From the NCBI GenBank assembly GCA_026770585.1, contig MU646597.1, positions 446,393 through 458,513 on the forward strand: a stretch of 12,121 bases of DNA. Direction: 5' to 3'. Below are positions 1 to 6,210 of this stretch, piece by piece. Below the pieces are notes generated by a model. The model saw only the letters and a program-made list of their open reading frames with translations, ran no database searches and was not told the origin of the DNA. Numbering within the stretch: the stretch's first letter is position 1; each line of letters begins with the position of its first letter. The stretch is from Baffinella frigidus (lineage: Eukaryota; Cryptophyceae; Cryptomonadales; Baffinellaceae). A program made the translations under genes and the position numbers.

Positions 1-376
1 CCTGGAGGAACGGAAGGAACCGTGTCCTATAATACTTATAAGACGTGACTTGTGTAAAGTCACTCCAGGATCCTACATGGGGTAATATCCCCAGACACCC
101 TAACAGAAAGGGGCCTGGGATCAAGCCAACAAGATTCCGTCCTTAGGTTATGAGGCGCGCAGCGGATCGACTCCGTCCCGAGGCGGGCCTATCAGGATCG
201 ACTCCGTCCCGAGGCGGGCCTATCTCGCGCCATTCCTGAGGCGGGCCCCACACAGCGCGCGCGAGCGGTGTGTGTGAGCGGACAGGGGTATCTCAAATAA
301 ATGAACACACCTCCCACCTGATCCTGCTCAGGATTTAGGGATTAGCCTTTCGACGGGATCCCCCACATCGCAGCTT
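1..376. other. No gene seen; short repeats
   Basis: No recognisable coding region in this stretch. Near the left end GTGACTT and AAAGTCAC form a small inverted repeat around positions 46-63. A 30-bp perfect direct repeat lies at 164-224 (separate entry). Around 248-275 a CACAC/GTGTG inverted pair surrounds an alternating GC run. The GAGGCGGGCC motif here recurs near 2117 and 2215, so this end shares repeat material with the transposon cluster. Confidence 0.5.
164..224. repeat. Perfect 30-bp direct repeat, two copies
   Basis: Positions 164-193 and 195-224 are identical over 30 bp, separated by one base, giving a 31-bp period. Each copy begins GGATCGACTCC and ends GGGCCTATC. A third partial copy holding only GAGGCGGGCC follows at 238-247. 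The function is unknown; the identity suggests a recent tandem duplication. Confidence 0.9.
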
Positions 377-409
377 TTGCCTGTACTCAACAGGGTACCG
401 GGGGGGCTT

Positions 410-503
410 GATGTGATCCGAAAGGAAGCAGGGCCTTTCTACAGAACAAGTTCCGGTGTCCGCCTATGTTGGGATCTCGAAGAACCTTCAGGACCTAAAG
501 GAC
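410..503 (+). repeat. CCTAAAGG-tailed dispersed repeat, copy a
   Basis: First copy of a dispersed family of about 90 bp. Landmarks in order are GATCCGAAAGGAAGCA, GGCCTTTCT, GTTCCGGTGTCCGCC, TATGTTGGGA, CTCGAAGAACC, then a tail of CCTAAAGGA-like units. This copy's tail is altered (CTTCAGGACCTAAAGGA). A fixed body ending in a short tandem tail resembles a SINE or other non-LTR element. No clear pol III A box or B box was found, so that class is only a guess. Confidence 0.7.
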
Positions 504-585
504 AGCCCCCTGTACAGGGAACAATGTTGAGACGAAATTGGATCCGTTTCTTGGGTTTGCGCTGGGAAATGGTCTCGTTACCCCG

Positions 586-677
586 GTGTGATCCGAAAGG
601 AAGCAGGGCCTTTCTGCAGGATCGGTTCCGGTGTCCGCCTATGTTGGGAGCTCGAAGAACCTAAAGGACCTAAAGGA
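586..677 (+). repeat. CCTAAAGG-tailed dispersed repeat, copy b
   Basis: A full copy with the same landmarks as copy a, from GTGTGATCCGAAAGG to a tail with two CTAAAGGA units. It lies about 175 bp downstream of copy a in the same orientation. It matches copies d and e closely across the GTTCCGGTGTCCGCC to CTCGAAGAACC section. An open frame reading ...RCPPMLGARRT crosses it, but the same peptide recurs wherever the repeat does, so it is not evidence of a gene. Confidence 0.75.
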
Positions 678-679
678 TA

Positions 680-1045
680 TGGGGCTAGTCCTTTAGTGGT
701 TCCACGCAGGCTCTTGAGTGGCGTGGAGGCCTAGACGGTGGGGGTAGTACACTGCTAGGGGCAAGATTTTGGCAAAGTCAACCCCATGCACACTGTGAAC
801 TTAACTGGAAATCCAAATACCCATTCTGGGTACTTGGTTGCTAAGTTGACGGCTTTTGTGGGGAAATTTACTTTGAAAGATGTTGGCGCTGCATGTAACA
901 GTGTCGTACTCCCCCGGCCACGTGTTTTCTGTATGACAGGCAAAATTCGGTTGGAATATGAAATCACAATTCCCCTCTCCTTCAGAGACGCGACAACTTC
1001 CCTCAATTGAAACGACCCTTGCTCTGGCATCTATCCCCATGTAGT
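680..1045. other. Unassigned region with short overlapping open frames
   Basis: Both strands have open frames of 74-91 codons here (plus 786-1010; minus 755-1030 and 801-1040). None shows a recognisable domain, membrane pattern or convincing splice sites, and the frames overlap on opposite strands. The base composition is less repetitive than the flanks, so a fragment of a real exon is possible but unsupported. Confidence 0.3.
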
Positions 1046-1050
1046 TTTAT

Positions 1051-1172
1051 GGTTCAGGGTTTAGGGTTTAGGGTTTAAGGTTTAGGGTTTAGGGGTTCGG
1101 GTTTAGGGTTTAGGGTCTAGGGTTAAGCGTTTTGGTTGAGGGTTTCCATATAGAGTTTAGGGTTTAGGGTTC
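1051..1172 (+). repeat. Interstitial telomere-like array (TTTAGGG type)
   Basis: Degenerate tandem heptamers GGTTTAG with variants such as TTTAAGG, TTCGGG and TCTAGGG, plus a small non-repeat break around 1128-1155. The G-rich strand runs left to right. The array is internal and degenerate, so it is an interstitial relic or seed rather than a chromosome end. The larger array at 7088-7455 has the opposite orientation. Confidence 0.85.
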
Positions 1173-1223
1173 GCCTGTGGTCATAGGGGAGGGGCAGTTT
1201 CTTACGAGCGAGGTACCCCTGTA
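1171..1223. mobile_element. CAGGGG family, right half only
   Basis: This matches the right arm of the CAGGGG inverted-repeat family: a G-run, then GTTTCTTACGAGCGAGG, TACCCCTG and a terminal TA. The left half is missing. It abuts the next copy, so CCCCTG-TATA-GGGG forms the centre of a long palindrome spanning about 1186-1259. Confidence 0.7.
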
Positions 1224-1225
1224 TA

Positions 1226-1340
1226 GGGGTACCTCGCCCATAAGAAACCGCCCCCCCCTAGGACCCTACAGTAGGCCTATGCCCAGGGCCCTATGGTGGT
1301 CCTAGGGGGGGGGCGGTTTCTTATGAGCGAGGTACCCCTG
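1226..1340 (+). mobile_element. CAGGGG-family TA-flanked inverted-repeat element
   Basis: A nearly complete element of about 115 bp flanked by TA on both sides. The arms are GGGGTACCTCGC...ATAAGAAACCGCCCC and its inverse GGGGCGGTTTCTTATGAGCGAGG. The core is CCTACAGTAGGCCTATGCC followed by AGGGCCCTATGGTGGTCC. The left terminal CA is missing in this copy. A TA flank and long terminal inverted repeats without coding capacity fit a non-autonomous Tc1/mariner-like MITE (inference). Confidence 0.75.
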
Positions 1341-1397
1341 TAGCGACCACACAGCACGACCGCGGGCCGGAAAGGGCAAGTGCATGTGGGGGGGGTG
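1341..1397. repeat. GCGACCA spacer, duplicated at 1676-1728
   Basis: This spacer begins TAGCGACCACACAGCACGA and continues through a G-rich run. A diverged copy, starting TAGCGACCAGCAGCACGA, follows the next CAGGGG-family remnant at 1676-1728. The duplicated spacer plus element suggests a segmental duplication of about 330 bp rather than independent insertions. Confidence 0.65.
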
Positions 1398-1616
1398 CAG
1401 GGGTACCTCGTTCATAAGAAACTAGCCCCCCCCCCAGGACCACCGTAGGGCCCTAGGCACAGGCTTACTGAAGGGGCCTAGGGGGAGGCTGTTTCTTATC
1501 CCTTAAGTGCCCATGCCGCCAAATTTGACGGCCAAGAGGTCCTAGGCAGGTCCTAGGGCCCTACCGTAGGGCATATGAGCCTACTGGCCACTTAAGGGAT
1601 AAGCGAGGTACCCCTG
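1398..1616 (-). mobile_element. CAGGGG-family element split by a MITE
   Basis: The left arm begins CAGGGGTACCTCG at 1398. The core is the reverse complement of the core at 1226-1340, so the element is inverted. The right arm is interrupted: GTTTCTTA ends at 1498, a complete TCCCTTAAG-family MITE fills 1499-1599, and AGCGAGGTACCCCTG resumes to 1616. The nesting shows that the TCCCTTAAG family moved after this element was already in place. Confidence 0.8.
1499..1599 (+). mobile_element. TCCCTTAAG-family MITE, copy 1
   Basis: A 101-bp element flanked by TA (1497-1498 and 1600-1601). Ends are TCCCTTAAGTG and CACTTAAGGGA. The left interior carries a hairpin GCCGcCAAATTTGaCGGC. The right interior is the family core: GGTCCTAGGCAGGTCCTAGG, CCCTACCGTAGGG, then GAGCCTACTGGCC. 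It is inserted inside a CAGGGG-family element. There is no coding capacity, and the TA flanks suggest Tc1/mariner-type mobilisation. Confidence 0.85.
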
Positions 1617-1677
1617 TAGGCCTACTGTAGAGTCCTGGGGGGGGGGGGGGCTCCTTATGCGCGAGGTAACCTTTTAG
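1617..1677 (-). mobile_element. CAGGGG-family remnant
   Basis: A truncated copy containing the core end GGCCTACTGTAG, a long G-run, then CTCCTTATGCGCGAGG and a degenerate terminus. The G-run at 1637-1651 is longer than in any other copy, which may reflect slippage or assembly uncertainty. The GCGACCA spacer follows, as it does after 1340. Confidence 0.6.
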
Positions 1678-1728
1678 CGACCAGCAGCACGAATTCGGTT
1701 CGGGAAGGGCGAGTGGGGGGGGGGTGAC

Positions 1729-1898
1729 CCCGCTTGAGAGGGGAGAGGCGACCTTCATTAGTCAACCATCGAGGCTCATCACCTGTCCGACCGAGACTCA
1801 CAGGGGGGGGCGTGGCCCTTTGTGGAATACAACGGGCGAGCAGTGTGAAGGGCATTATTCCCAACACGTGAGAGGAGGCCATTTGAGAGAGGGGCCGC
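1729..1898. other. No gene or repeat recognised
   Basis: GC-rich spacer between the duplicated GCGACCA segment and the second MITE. Short open frames exist on both strands, but they run into the flanking repeats and show no recognisable protein. Nothing else was found. Confidence 0.4.
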
Positions 1899-1900
1899 TA

Positions 1901-2000
1901 TCCCTTAAGTGACCAACGGGCGAATAATCGCCCGTGGAAGCCCTAGGCAGGTCTTAGGGCCCTACGGTAGGGCGTATGAGCCTACTGGTCACTTAAGGGA
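1901..2000 (+). mobile_element. TCCCTTAAG-family MITE, copy 2
   Basis: A 100-bp element flanked by TA at 1899-1900 and 2001-2002. The termini TCCCTTAAGTGACC and GGTCACTTAAGGGA are perfect inverse complements over 14 bp. The variable hairpin is ACGGGCGA-ATAA-TCGCCCGT with a perfect 8-bp stem. The core is the same as in copy 1, with CCCTACGGTAGGG. The terminal GGTCAC/GTGACC differs from the usual GGCCAC on both ends, so the termini changed together. Confidence 0.85.
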
Positions 2001-2091
2001 TAATCATCAACACGGCGGCCATGTGCACCCACCCAGAGGATATGTCCGAGCAGAACCTAGAGAGGGGGGGTTGCGCACTCTACACCTTGTG

Positions 2092-2195
2092 TACATGTAG
2101 TGGCGGAGCGCACTCGCGAGGCGGGCCCCGCGAGGTCCTAGGCAGGTCCTAGGGCCCTACGGTAGGGCGTATGCGCCTACTGGCCACTTGAGGGA
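2092..2195 (+). mobile_element. TCCCTTAAG-family MITE, copy 3, left end replaced
   Basis: The right end and core are intact (TCCTAGGCAGG through GGCCACTTGAGGGA, then TA). In place of TATCCCTTAA the left end reads TACATGTA before GTGGCGG. A hairpin CTCGCG...CGCGAG occupies the variable position. A related sequence (TACATGTAGT, GCGG, CTCG, GAGGCGGGCC) recurs immediately to the right at 2196-2229, so this copy is flanked by diverged direct repeats and may be chimeric. Confidence 0.65.
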
Positions 2196-2247
2196 TACAT
2201 GTAGTTGCGGCCTCGTGAGGCGGGCCGCAACGCATCTCAGTAGACTA

Positions 2248-2347
2248 TCCCTTAAGTGGCGGACGGGCGATTAATCGCCCTAACTCGCCCTAGGCAGGTC
2301 CTAGGGCCCTACCGTAGGGCGTATGAACCTACTGGCCACTTAAGGGA
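2248..2347 (+). mobile_element. TCCCTTAAG-family MITE, copy 4
   Basis: A 100-bp element flanked by TA at 2246-2247 and 2348-2349. The variable hairpin is the perfect palindrome GGGCGATTAATCGCCC. The core ends CCCTACCGTAGGG then CCTACTGGCCACTTAAGGGA. The right-hand TA is shared with the start of the next CAGGGG-family copy, so insertion occurred at the junction TA. Confidence 0.85.
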
Positions 2348-2349
2348 TA

Positions 2350-2440
2350 GGGGTGCCTCGCTCATAAGAAACATCATCCCCCTAGGACCCTACAGTACAT
2401 GTAGAGCTATGCCTAGGGCCTTATGGTGGTCCTACATGTA
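2350..2440 (+). mobile_element. CAGGGG-family copy, right-truncated, with TACATGTA insert
   Basis: The left arm GGGGTGCCTCGCTCATAAG follows directly after MITE copy 4. The core CCTAGGACCCTACAG is then interrupted by CATGTA and resumes as GCTATGCCTAGGGCC. The copy stops at GGTGGTCC, where a second TACATGTAG replaces the expected right arm. Confidence 0.65.
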
Positions 2441-2441
2441 G

Positions 2442-2565
2442 CGATTGGCGAGAGCTCGCATCCGCTGACCCGGCGGCCCCACCCCAAAAAGGAGCGCCCG
2501 CGGGGCGAAAAACGGGGTGGTGTAGCAGGTTACTTGCCCAGGAACACGATCTTCCCCCAAGAACT
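2442..2565. other. No gene recognised
   Basis: GC-rich spacer with short open frames on both strands. A minus-strand frame of about 100 codons (2432-2743) depends on the TTCTTGG array for much of its length and is not credible as a gene. Nothing else was identified. Confidence 0.4.
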
Positions 2566-2619
2566 TTGGTTCTTGGTTCTTGGTTGTTGGTTCTTTGTTC
2601 TTGGTTCTTGGTTCTTGGT
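2566..2619 (+). repeat. Heptamer array, TTCTTGG type
   Basis: Tandem TTCTTGG units with occasional changes (TTGTTGG, TTCTTTG). The unit length is seven, the same as the TTTAGGG and TTTCGGG arrays elsewhere in the window, although the sequence is different. The minus strand reads as repeating N-Q-E-P-R-T-K, which is simply a consequence of the repeat. Confidence 0.9.
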
Positions 2620-2796
2620 CCCAAACAGTTTTAAAAGTTTGTTCACAAACCACTCGGTGGACTACGAAGGTTTTGTTCTTTGGGATATCCGGGGGAGACG
2701 TGATCAAAGTTGATGCCCTCAAGTCAATTGCGTAATTGCACATGATGCCCTCAAGTTAATTGCGTCCGGGCAAATTGATTTTCAATGAAAGATGCA
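2620..2796. repeat. Spacer with a 23-bp direct repeat
   Basis: No gene seen. Positions 2711-2733 and 2743-2765 are direct repeats beginning TGATGCCCTCAAG and ending AATTGCGT, with one mismatch and a 32-bp period. The rest of the spacer shows nothing recognisable. Confidence 0.7.
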
Positions 2797-2833
2797 TAGT
2801 CCACCCTATGCATAGGGCCCTATGATGGTCCTA
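2797..2833 (+). mobile_element. CAGGGG-family core fragment
   Basis: A partial core, TATGCATAGGGCCCTATG then ATGGTCC, sits immediately left of the complete copy at 2834-2947 without arms of its own. It is probably a truncated older copy. Confidence 0.5.
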
Positions 2834-2947
2834 CAGGGGTATCGCTCATAAGAAACCGCCCCCCTTAGGACCCTACAGTAGGCCTATGCCTAGGGCCCTA
2901 TGGTGGTCATAGGGGGGGGGCGGTTTCTTATGAGCGAGGTACCCCTG
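2834..2947 (+). mobile_element. CAGGGG-family element, most complete copy
   Basis: A 114-bp element flanked by TA (2832-2833 and 2948-2949), with terminal CA and TG. The left arm is CAGGGGTA-TCGCTCATAAG through CCGCCCCCC. The right arm is GGGGGGCGG through TTTCTTATGAGCGAGG to TACCCCTG. The core is GGACCCTACAGTAGGCC, TATGCCTAGGGCCC, TATGGTGGTC. The left arm lacks two bases relative to the right arm. Non-coding; a MITE of probable Tc1/mariner type (inference from the TA flanks). Confidence 0.8.
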
Positions 2948-3080
2948 TAGGGGGTGGGCATGAGTGAGGTACACAAGGGAATACACGTTTTTTTTCTATG
3001 AGGTACATCTGTACTGAAAGACATCAAAGTGCCGCTGCGCCGCGAGGCCTAGCTCTCACGCTCTTTTCCCGGTTTCGTGA

Positions 3081-3086
3081 TTTATT
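3081..3086 (-). promoter_or_regulatory. Candidate polyadenylation signal (AATAAA) of the DCC gene
   Basis: TTTATT on the plus strand reads AATAAA on the minus strand, 114 nt downstream of the DCC stop codon. It is the only canonical hexamer I noticed between the stop and about 3050. Its use is inferred from position. Confidence 0.45.
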
Positions 3087-3199
3087 AGCTTGGATTCGTC
3101 GGCCGACCCGGGCCTTCTGTTAGTCTACAGTACGGTCCTGCCTACGTTGAATGTAAACACCGCCTTGCTCGCAACGATGGGAACAGCTCAGGGCGCCGG

Positions 3200-4452
3200 T
3201 TAGCTCTCACGCGCCCGGCATTCCTCACACTCTGCTGCAGCTGCCTGGCGCTCTGCGAAGATCTCCTGGAGGCTCTTGCCGCGCGTCACGTCCGTTCGGA
3301 ACGTCGCGAAAAGCTGGTAGGCCCTGCAAAGGAGAAAACACAGTTCATTGCCACAATCAGATGCCAAGACCGCGGCAAAGGGGAAATCGTTTGTTGACCA
3401 CTTAGCACGATCGCTGAGCACTCGGGTTGAGTGCAGGAAGAGTCGTGGGGGCGGGGTTCGAGGGTTCAGTCGGCGGCAGATGCGTTGCCTCGGGAAGCAG
3501 AACCAGTTCCGGTGTCCGCCTATGTTGGGAGCTCGAAGAACCTGAAGGACCTAAAAAGGAGCACAGCATCGCTTGGCATGCGACAGCCCGGCCAGCAACC
3601 ATGGGGTCAAGCACGTGTGGAGGGGGGCGGTGACTTTCGGACGATGGCCCCAACCACCGGGAGGTGTGTTGCTGCGAAAAGCCAGCCCAGTCCAACTTGC
3701 TGATAGAGCAGCTCGAACACTGGGACTCCTGCAGGGGGGCACATGAAGTGAGTTTTGAAGTTTGTGAGCACTACGATTAGGGTTACCAGGATCGGGGTTT
3801 AAGGTTGAGGGTTACGTGCGAGGATCAGGGTTACGATTAGGGTTACTAGGATTAAGGATGAGGGTTACGGGTTACGGGTGGGCAGAGATTCGCACCTACG
3901 AGAATCTCTCCGCCCCTCGTGACAGCGGTCATGCTGGCCATGGCGACCTCGTACGAGACGCCTCCGTTCTTGGGGGAGGAGGGGTCGAAGGAAACATCTT
4001 CGATGTCCGTGAAGATGACCTTGCGTTTCGCACCTAGCGAAATGAGCATGACCACCTGATGGTGGGGAAGGGTGTGGGTCTCGCCTCCCAGGGGGGCGAG
4101 GCTCGGGAACCGAGGTGCAGGAGGAGGTGTCCCATCTTAGGGTGCAGGCGTCGAGGGATAGGTGGCAGCGGCCTACCTCCCACCGGCAGACAGAGCACTT
4201 GGAATCGTAGAGGAGGTTCAGCTGCTCCTCGAAGAGCGGTGCTTTCCTGCCTAGATCCAAGCCTTCGCCTGCCTCCATCCGGAGCTGCGGCTGAGCAGGC
4301 AACGGCCGGTTCATCGAACGGGAGTACAAAGCAGCCACGTTGGATCTTGCGGAGGTAGACAAGCATGGCAGCGGAGGGGAGAAGCATTCGGCAGCGGCGG
4401 CGAGCGCGACGAACAACATGCAGCGATGTGTCATGTGGCCCAGCAGGTCCAT
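3200..4452 (-). CDS. DCC-family (DUF393) putative thiol-disulfide oxidoreductase, four exons
   Basis: Join of 4452-4177, 4055-3896, 3728-3635 and 3323-3200 on the minus strand gives 217 residues. Introns are 121, 167 and 311 nt, all GT-AG, with phases 0, 1 and 2. The motif DSKCSVC (Asp83, Cys86, Cys89) matches the family DxxCxxC. Later blocks also fit: VIFTDIEDVSFDP (about 105-117), VSYEVAMASMTAV (about 125-137), FELLYQQVGLGWLFA (about 150-164), LPVVGAIVRKAYQLFATFR (about 168-186) and a charged tail ending CRARES. Family proteins, including plant plastid-targeted members, are thought to act in thiol-disulfide exchange; substrates are poorly known. Residues 12-21 are hydrophobic, followed by a Ser/Arg-rich stretch to about 50, so an organelle or secretory presequence is likely. 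An in-frame TAA at 4473-4471 limits the start to Met1, Met7 or Met12. Intron 2 holds telomere-like repeats and intron 3 a dispersed repeat. Confidence 0.9.
3491..3559 (+). repeat. CCTAAAGG-tailed dispersed repeat, copy c, in DCC intron 3
   Basis: Contains GTTCCGGTGTCCGCC, TATGTTGGGAGCTCG and AAGAACCTGAAGGACC, with the 5' landmark degraded. It lies within intron 3 of the DCC gene in antisense orientation, well away from both splice sites, so it entered an existing intron rather than creating one. Confidence 0.7.
3776..3893 (+). repeat. Degenerate telomere-like repeats in DCC intron 2
   Basis: Irregular units of ATTAGGGTTAC, GGGTTTAAGG, GAGGGTTACG and GGGTTACGGG fill most of the 167-nt intron 2. 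The period is not constant. They resemble the larger heptamer arrays but are more diverged. Confidence 0.65.
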
Positions 4453-4534
4453 CTTCGCAACGGTGTCCCCTTATACCCCGTCGGTCCGAATTTTGCCGGT
4501 ACCCTAGGTACCCTGGCAACAAAAAAAACTCATA
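4453..4534. promoter_or_regulatory. Candidate bidirectional promoter region
   Basis: The 82 bp between the DCC start codon and the divergent ATG at 4535. It contains a palindrome GGTACCCTAGGTACC (about 4498-4512), an A-run at 4521-4528, and TATAAG read on the minus strand about 20 nt upstream of the DCC ATG. The promoter role is inferred only from the head-to-head arrangement, and the second gene is itself uncertain. Confidence 0.35.
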
Positions 4535-5960
4535 ATGGCTGACATCCGTACATTGGGGGAAACCTCTACATGCGTTTGGTTTGACATCTGTCTCATCTCA
4601 CCCCCCCACACAACCCCCCTCACCTTGTGGGGTATCCGTGACTGGAGCTCCTATGCTTCACCATGGGATACCATGAGCCTCAGAACAAGGCTGACTTGGG
4701 TTCGGTGCGTGTAAGTGAGCATGGGAGCGATATCGCATACCTTCACCCACCCCAAGAGAGCCACCCTGTATCCCTTCTTCACGAGCCTCTGCACTGGAGA
4801 GCTAAACGCGATCCGAAAGCAAAAATGCTTTTTCTGCAGTCCTTTCTACGGAAGGGCGTGTCGTTGGCATATGTTGGGAGCATTTAAAACCTAAAGGACC
4901 TAAAGGTCTAAAGGTTCTGCCGCGATCCTTCTGCAACGGGGGGCCTGATGTGATCCGAAAGGAAGCACGGCCTTTCTGCAGGATACGTTCCGGTGTCCGC
5001 CTATGTTGGGAGCTCGAAGTAAGGAACGCGGGTTCAGGAGGATCCCTAGGAAAGACGTGTCGTTGGCATATGTTGGGCGAAATTACGACCTAAAGGACCT
5101 AGTCCTTTCTACGGAAGGGCGTGTCGTTGGGCTATGTTGGGCGAAATTAAAACCTAAAGGACCTAAAGAGCATGGGAGCGGTATCGCATACCTTCACCCA
5201 CCCCAAGAGAGCCACCCTGTATCCCCTCTTCACGAGCCTCTGCACTGGAGAGCTAAACGCGATCCGAAAGCAAAAATGCTTTCTCTGCAGTCCTTTCTAC
5301 GGAAGGGCGTGTCGGCGATCCGAAAGCAAAAATGCTTTTTCTGCAGTCCTTTCTACGGAAGGGCGTGTCGTTGGCATATGTTGGGAGCATTTAAAACCTA
5401 AAGGACCTAAAGGTCTAAAGGTTCTGCCGCGATCCTTCTGCAACGGGGGGCCTGATGTGATCCGAAAGGAAGCACGGCCTTTCTGCAGGATACGTTCCGG
5501 TGTCCGCCTATGTTGGGAGCTCGAAGAACCTAAAGGACCTAAAGGAACGCGGGTTCAGGAGGATCCCTAGGAACGGCGTGTCGTTGGCATATGTTGGGCG
5601 AAATTACGACCTAAAGGACCTAGTCCTTTCTACGGAAGGGCGTGTCGTTGGCATATGTTGGGAGGAATTAAAACCTCAAGGACCTAAAGGACCTTGGGCT
5701 GCTCCCGACCCCGTCCCCCCTCCTAACCAGCGCCCTGAGCTGTTCCCATCGTTCCCCTCCACAGACGGATGCTGCGGGGTGCCGGGGGCCAGGCAGATGC
5801 TGAGATTGCTTCCGGACGAGTATTTGACTCAAATACGATTTCGGGGATCTCCGATCCGATTTGCAACGTAAATTACTACACGGACGTGACTGAAAAAGTC
5901 CGGTGTGTAGTAATTTTCGTTGCCAACATCGTATTTGAGTCAAATACTCGCCGCGATTAG
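4535..5960 (+). CDS. Candidate two-exon gene of unknown function, interrupted last exon
   Basis: Exon 1 (4535-4710) opens with ATGGCT after an A-rich leader and encodes MADIRTLGET... for 58 codons, ending at a strong donor GTAAGT; without splicing it would stop at once. A strong acceptor at 5761-5764 has a CTAAC branch-like site at 5723-5727 and a pyrimidine-rich run to CCACAG. Joining them keeps the frame and continues RMLRGAGGQADAEIASG. A palindromic insertion then supplies a new tail ending at TAG 5960, about 123 residues in total. If the insertion and one flanking direct repeat are ignored, the original frame runs on to a TAA at 6026-6028. A second frame in exon 2 is also open across the join, so the true frame is unsure. 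No family is recognised. The intron (1054 nt) is mostly duplicated repeats. Confidence 0.3.
4944..5020 (+). repeat. CCTAAAGG-tailed dispersed repeat, copy d
   Basis: Body landmarks GATCCGAAAGGAAGCACGG, GTTCCGGTGTCCGCC and GGGAGCTCGAAG are present. The tail is reduced to TAAGGA, whereas the matching copy e has AACCTAAAGGACCTAAAGGA. This is a tail contraction between duplicated units. Confidence 0.75.
5453..5545 (+). repeat. CCTAAAGG-tailed dispersed repeat, copy e
   Basis: The most complete copy, with all landmarks and two CTAAAGGA tail units. It lies in the second unit of the 451-bp duplication. It is followed by GGAACGCGGGTTCAGGAGG, which also follows copy d. Confidence 0.8.
5818..5949. mobile_element. 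Palindromic element with two nested stems
   Basis: The outer arms at 5818-5839 and 5928-5949 are perfect 22-bp inverse complements beginning GAGTATTTGACTC. An inner pair (about 5863-5885 and 5898-5922) pairs AACG-TAAATTACTACAC with GTGTAGTAATTTTCGTT. The 13-mer AGATTGCTTCCGG flanks the insertion directly at 5803-5815 and 5959-5971, like a target duplication, although 13 bp is long for a DNA transposon. It lies within the candidate exon 5765-5960 and supplies most of that exon's last codons. Confidence 0.8.
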
Positions 5961-5971
5961 ATTGCTTCCGG

Positions 5972-6210
5972 GAGGCTTGACCCCGGAGGTTTGCGTTTGG
6001 GAGGGAATACATGGTTCCATGTTGGTGAATAAAGTTGATGGGGAAACTTGTTGCATCAAACACACGCTTCACTTCTAGGGTTTATGTTGTGGGTTTAGTG
6101 GTGGTAGTTATAAAAAAAAATCTCTTTAAAGGTCCAAACAACTGTTAGTAATGAGACTGGTTGATGGGTTCTCGGATTCGACCCCTGCGTGTTTTTAATT
6201 TAGAACAAGA
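5972..6210. other. Mostly unassigned; contains AATAAA
   Basis: The sequence after the palindromic element includes AATAAA at 6026-6031 on the plus strand, which could serve the candidate gene at 4535-5960. An A-run lies at 6112-6120. No other gene, RNA gene or repeat was recognised. A GGATTCGACCCC string near 6174 resembles a tRNA B box only loosely, with no supporting fold. Confidence 0.35.

Larger units (their letters stand above)
2092..2441. repeat. Four TACATGTAG palindromic sites
   Basis: The nonamer TACATGTAG occurs at 2092-2100, 2196-2204, 2396-2404 and 2433-2441. The copy at 2396 interrupts a CAGGGG-family core: other copies read CTACAGTAGGC, while here CATGTA is added after CAGTA. 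TA plus CATG plus TA is what would remain after loss of an element with ends CA...TG at a duplicated TA. The first two sites belong to a longer shared repeat and may not be independent. Confidence 0.6.
4718..5688 (+). repeat. Tandem duplication of a 451-bp composite repeat
   Basis: The segment starting AGCATGGGAGCG at 4718 recurs at 5169, an offset of 451 bp. Each unit holds the block CACCCACCCCAAGAGAGCC, a variant repeat (CGAAAGCAAAAATGC to CATATGTTGGGAGC), one full CCTAAAGG-tailed repeat (copies d and e), and two further short variants with GGGCGTGTCGTTGG. The second unit carries an extra ~56-bp tandem copy (about 5257-5368). In unit 1 the CTAAAGGAC tail of copy d is contracted. High identity implies a recent event. 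Long open frames here follow from the duplication. Confidence 0.85.

Noticed and set aside
1051-1172. A true chromosome end
   Set aside because: The array is short, degenerate and flanked by non-telomeric DNA on both sides, so it is interstitial. The same holds for 7088-7455.
2421-2743. Open frames of 67-103 codons on both strands
   Set aside because: They pass through the TTCTTGG array, overlap each other, and have no recognisable domain.
3402-3703. Overlapping open frames on both strands at DCC exon 3
   Set aside because: Only the spliced minus-strand piece 3728-3635 carries family motifs. The remaining open sequence is intron and dispersed repeat.
4034-4522. 162-codon minus-strand open frame overlapping the DCC first exon
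   Set aside because: It is an alternative frame of exon 1 and intron 1 of the DCC gene. The spliced frame has clear family motifs and this one does not.
5003-5871. Open frames of 123-132 codons
   Set aside because: They lie in the 451-bp tandem duplication, and the peptides repeat with the DNA repeat (LAYVG, NLKDLK); there is no sign of protein constraint.
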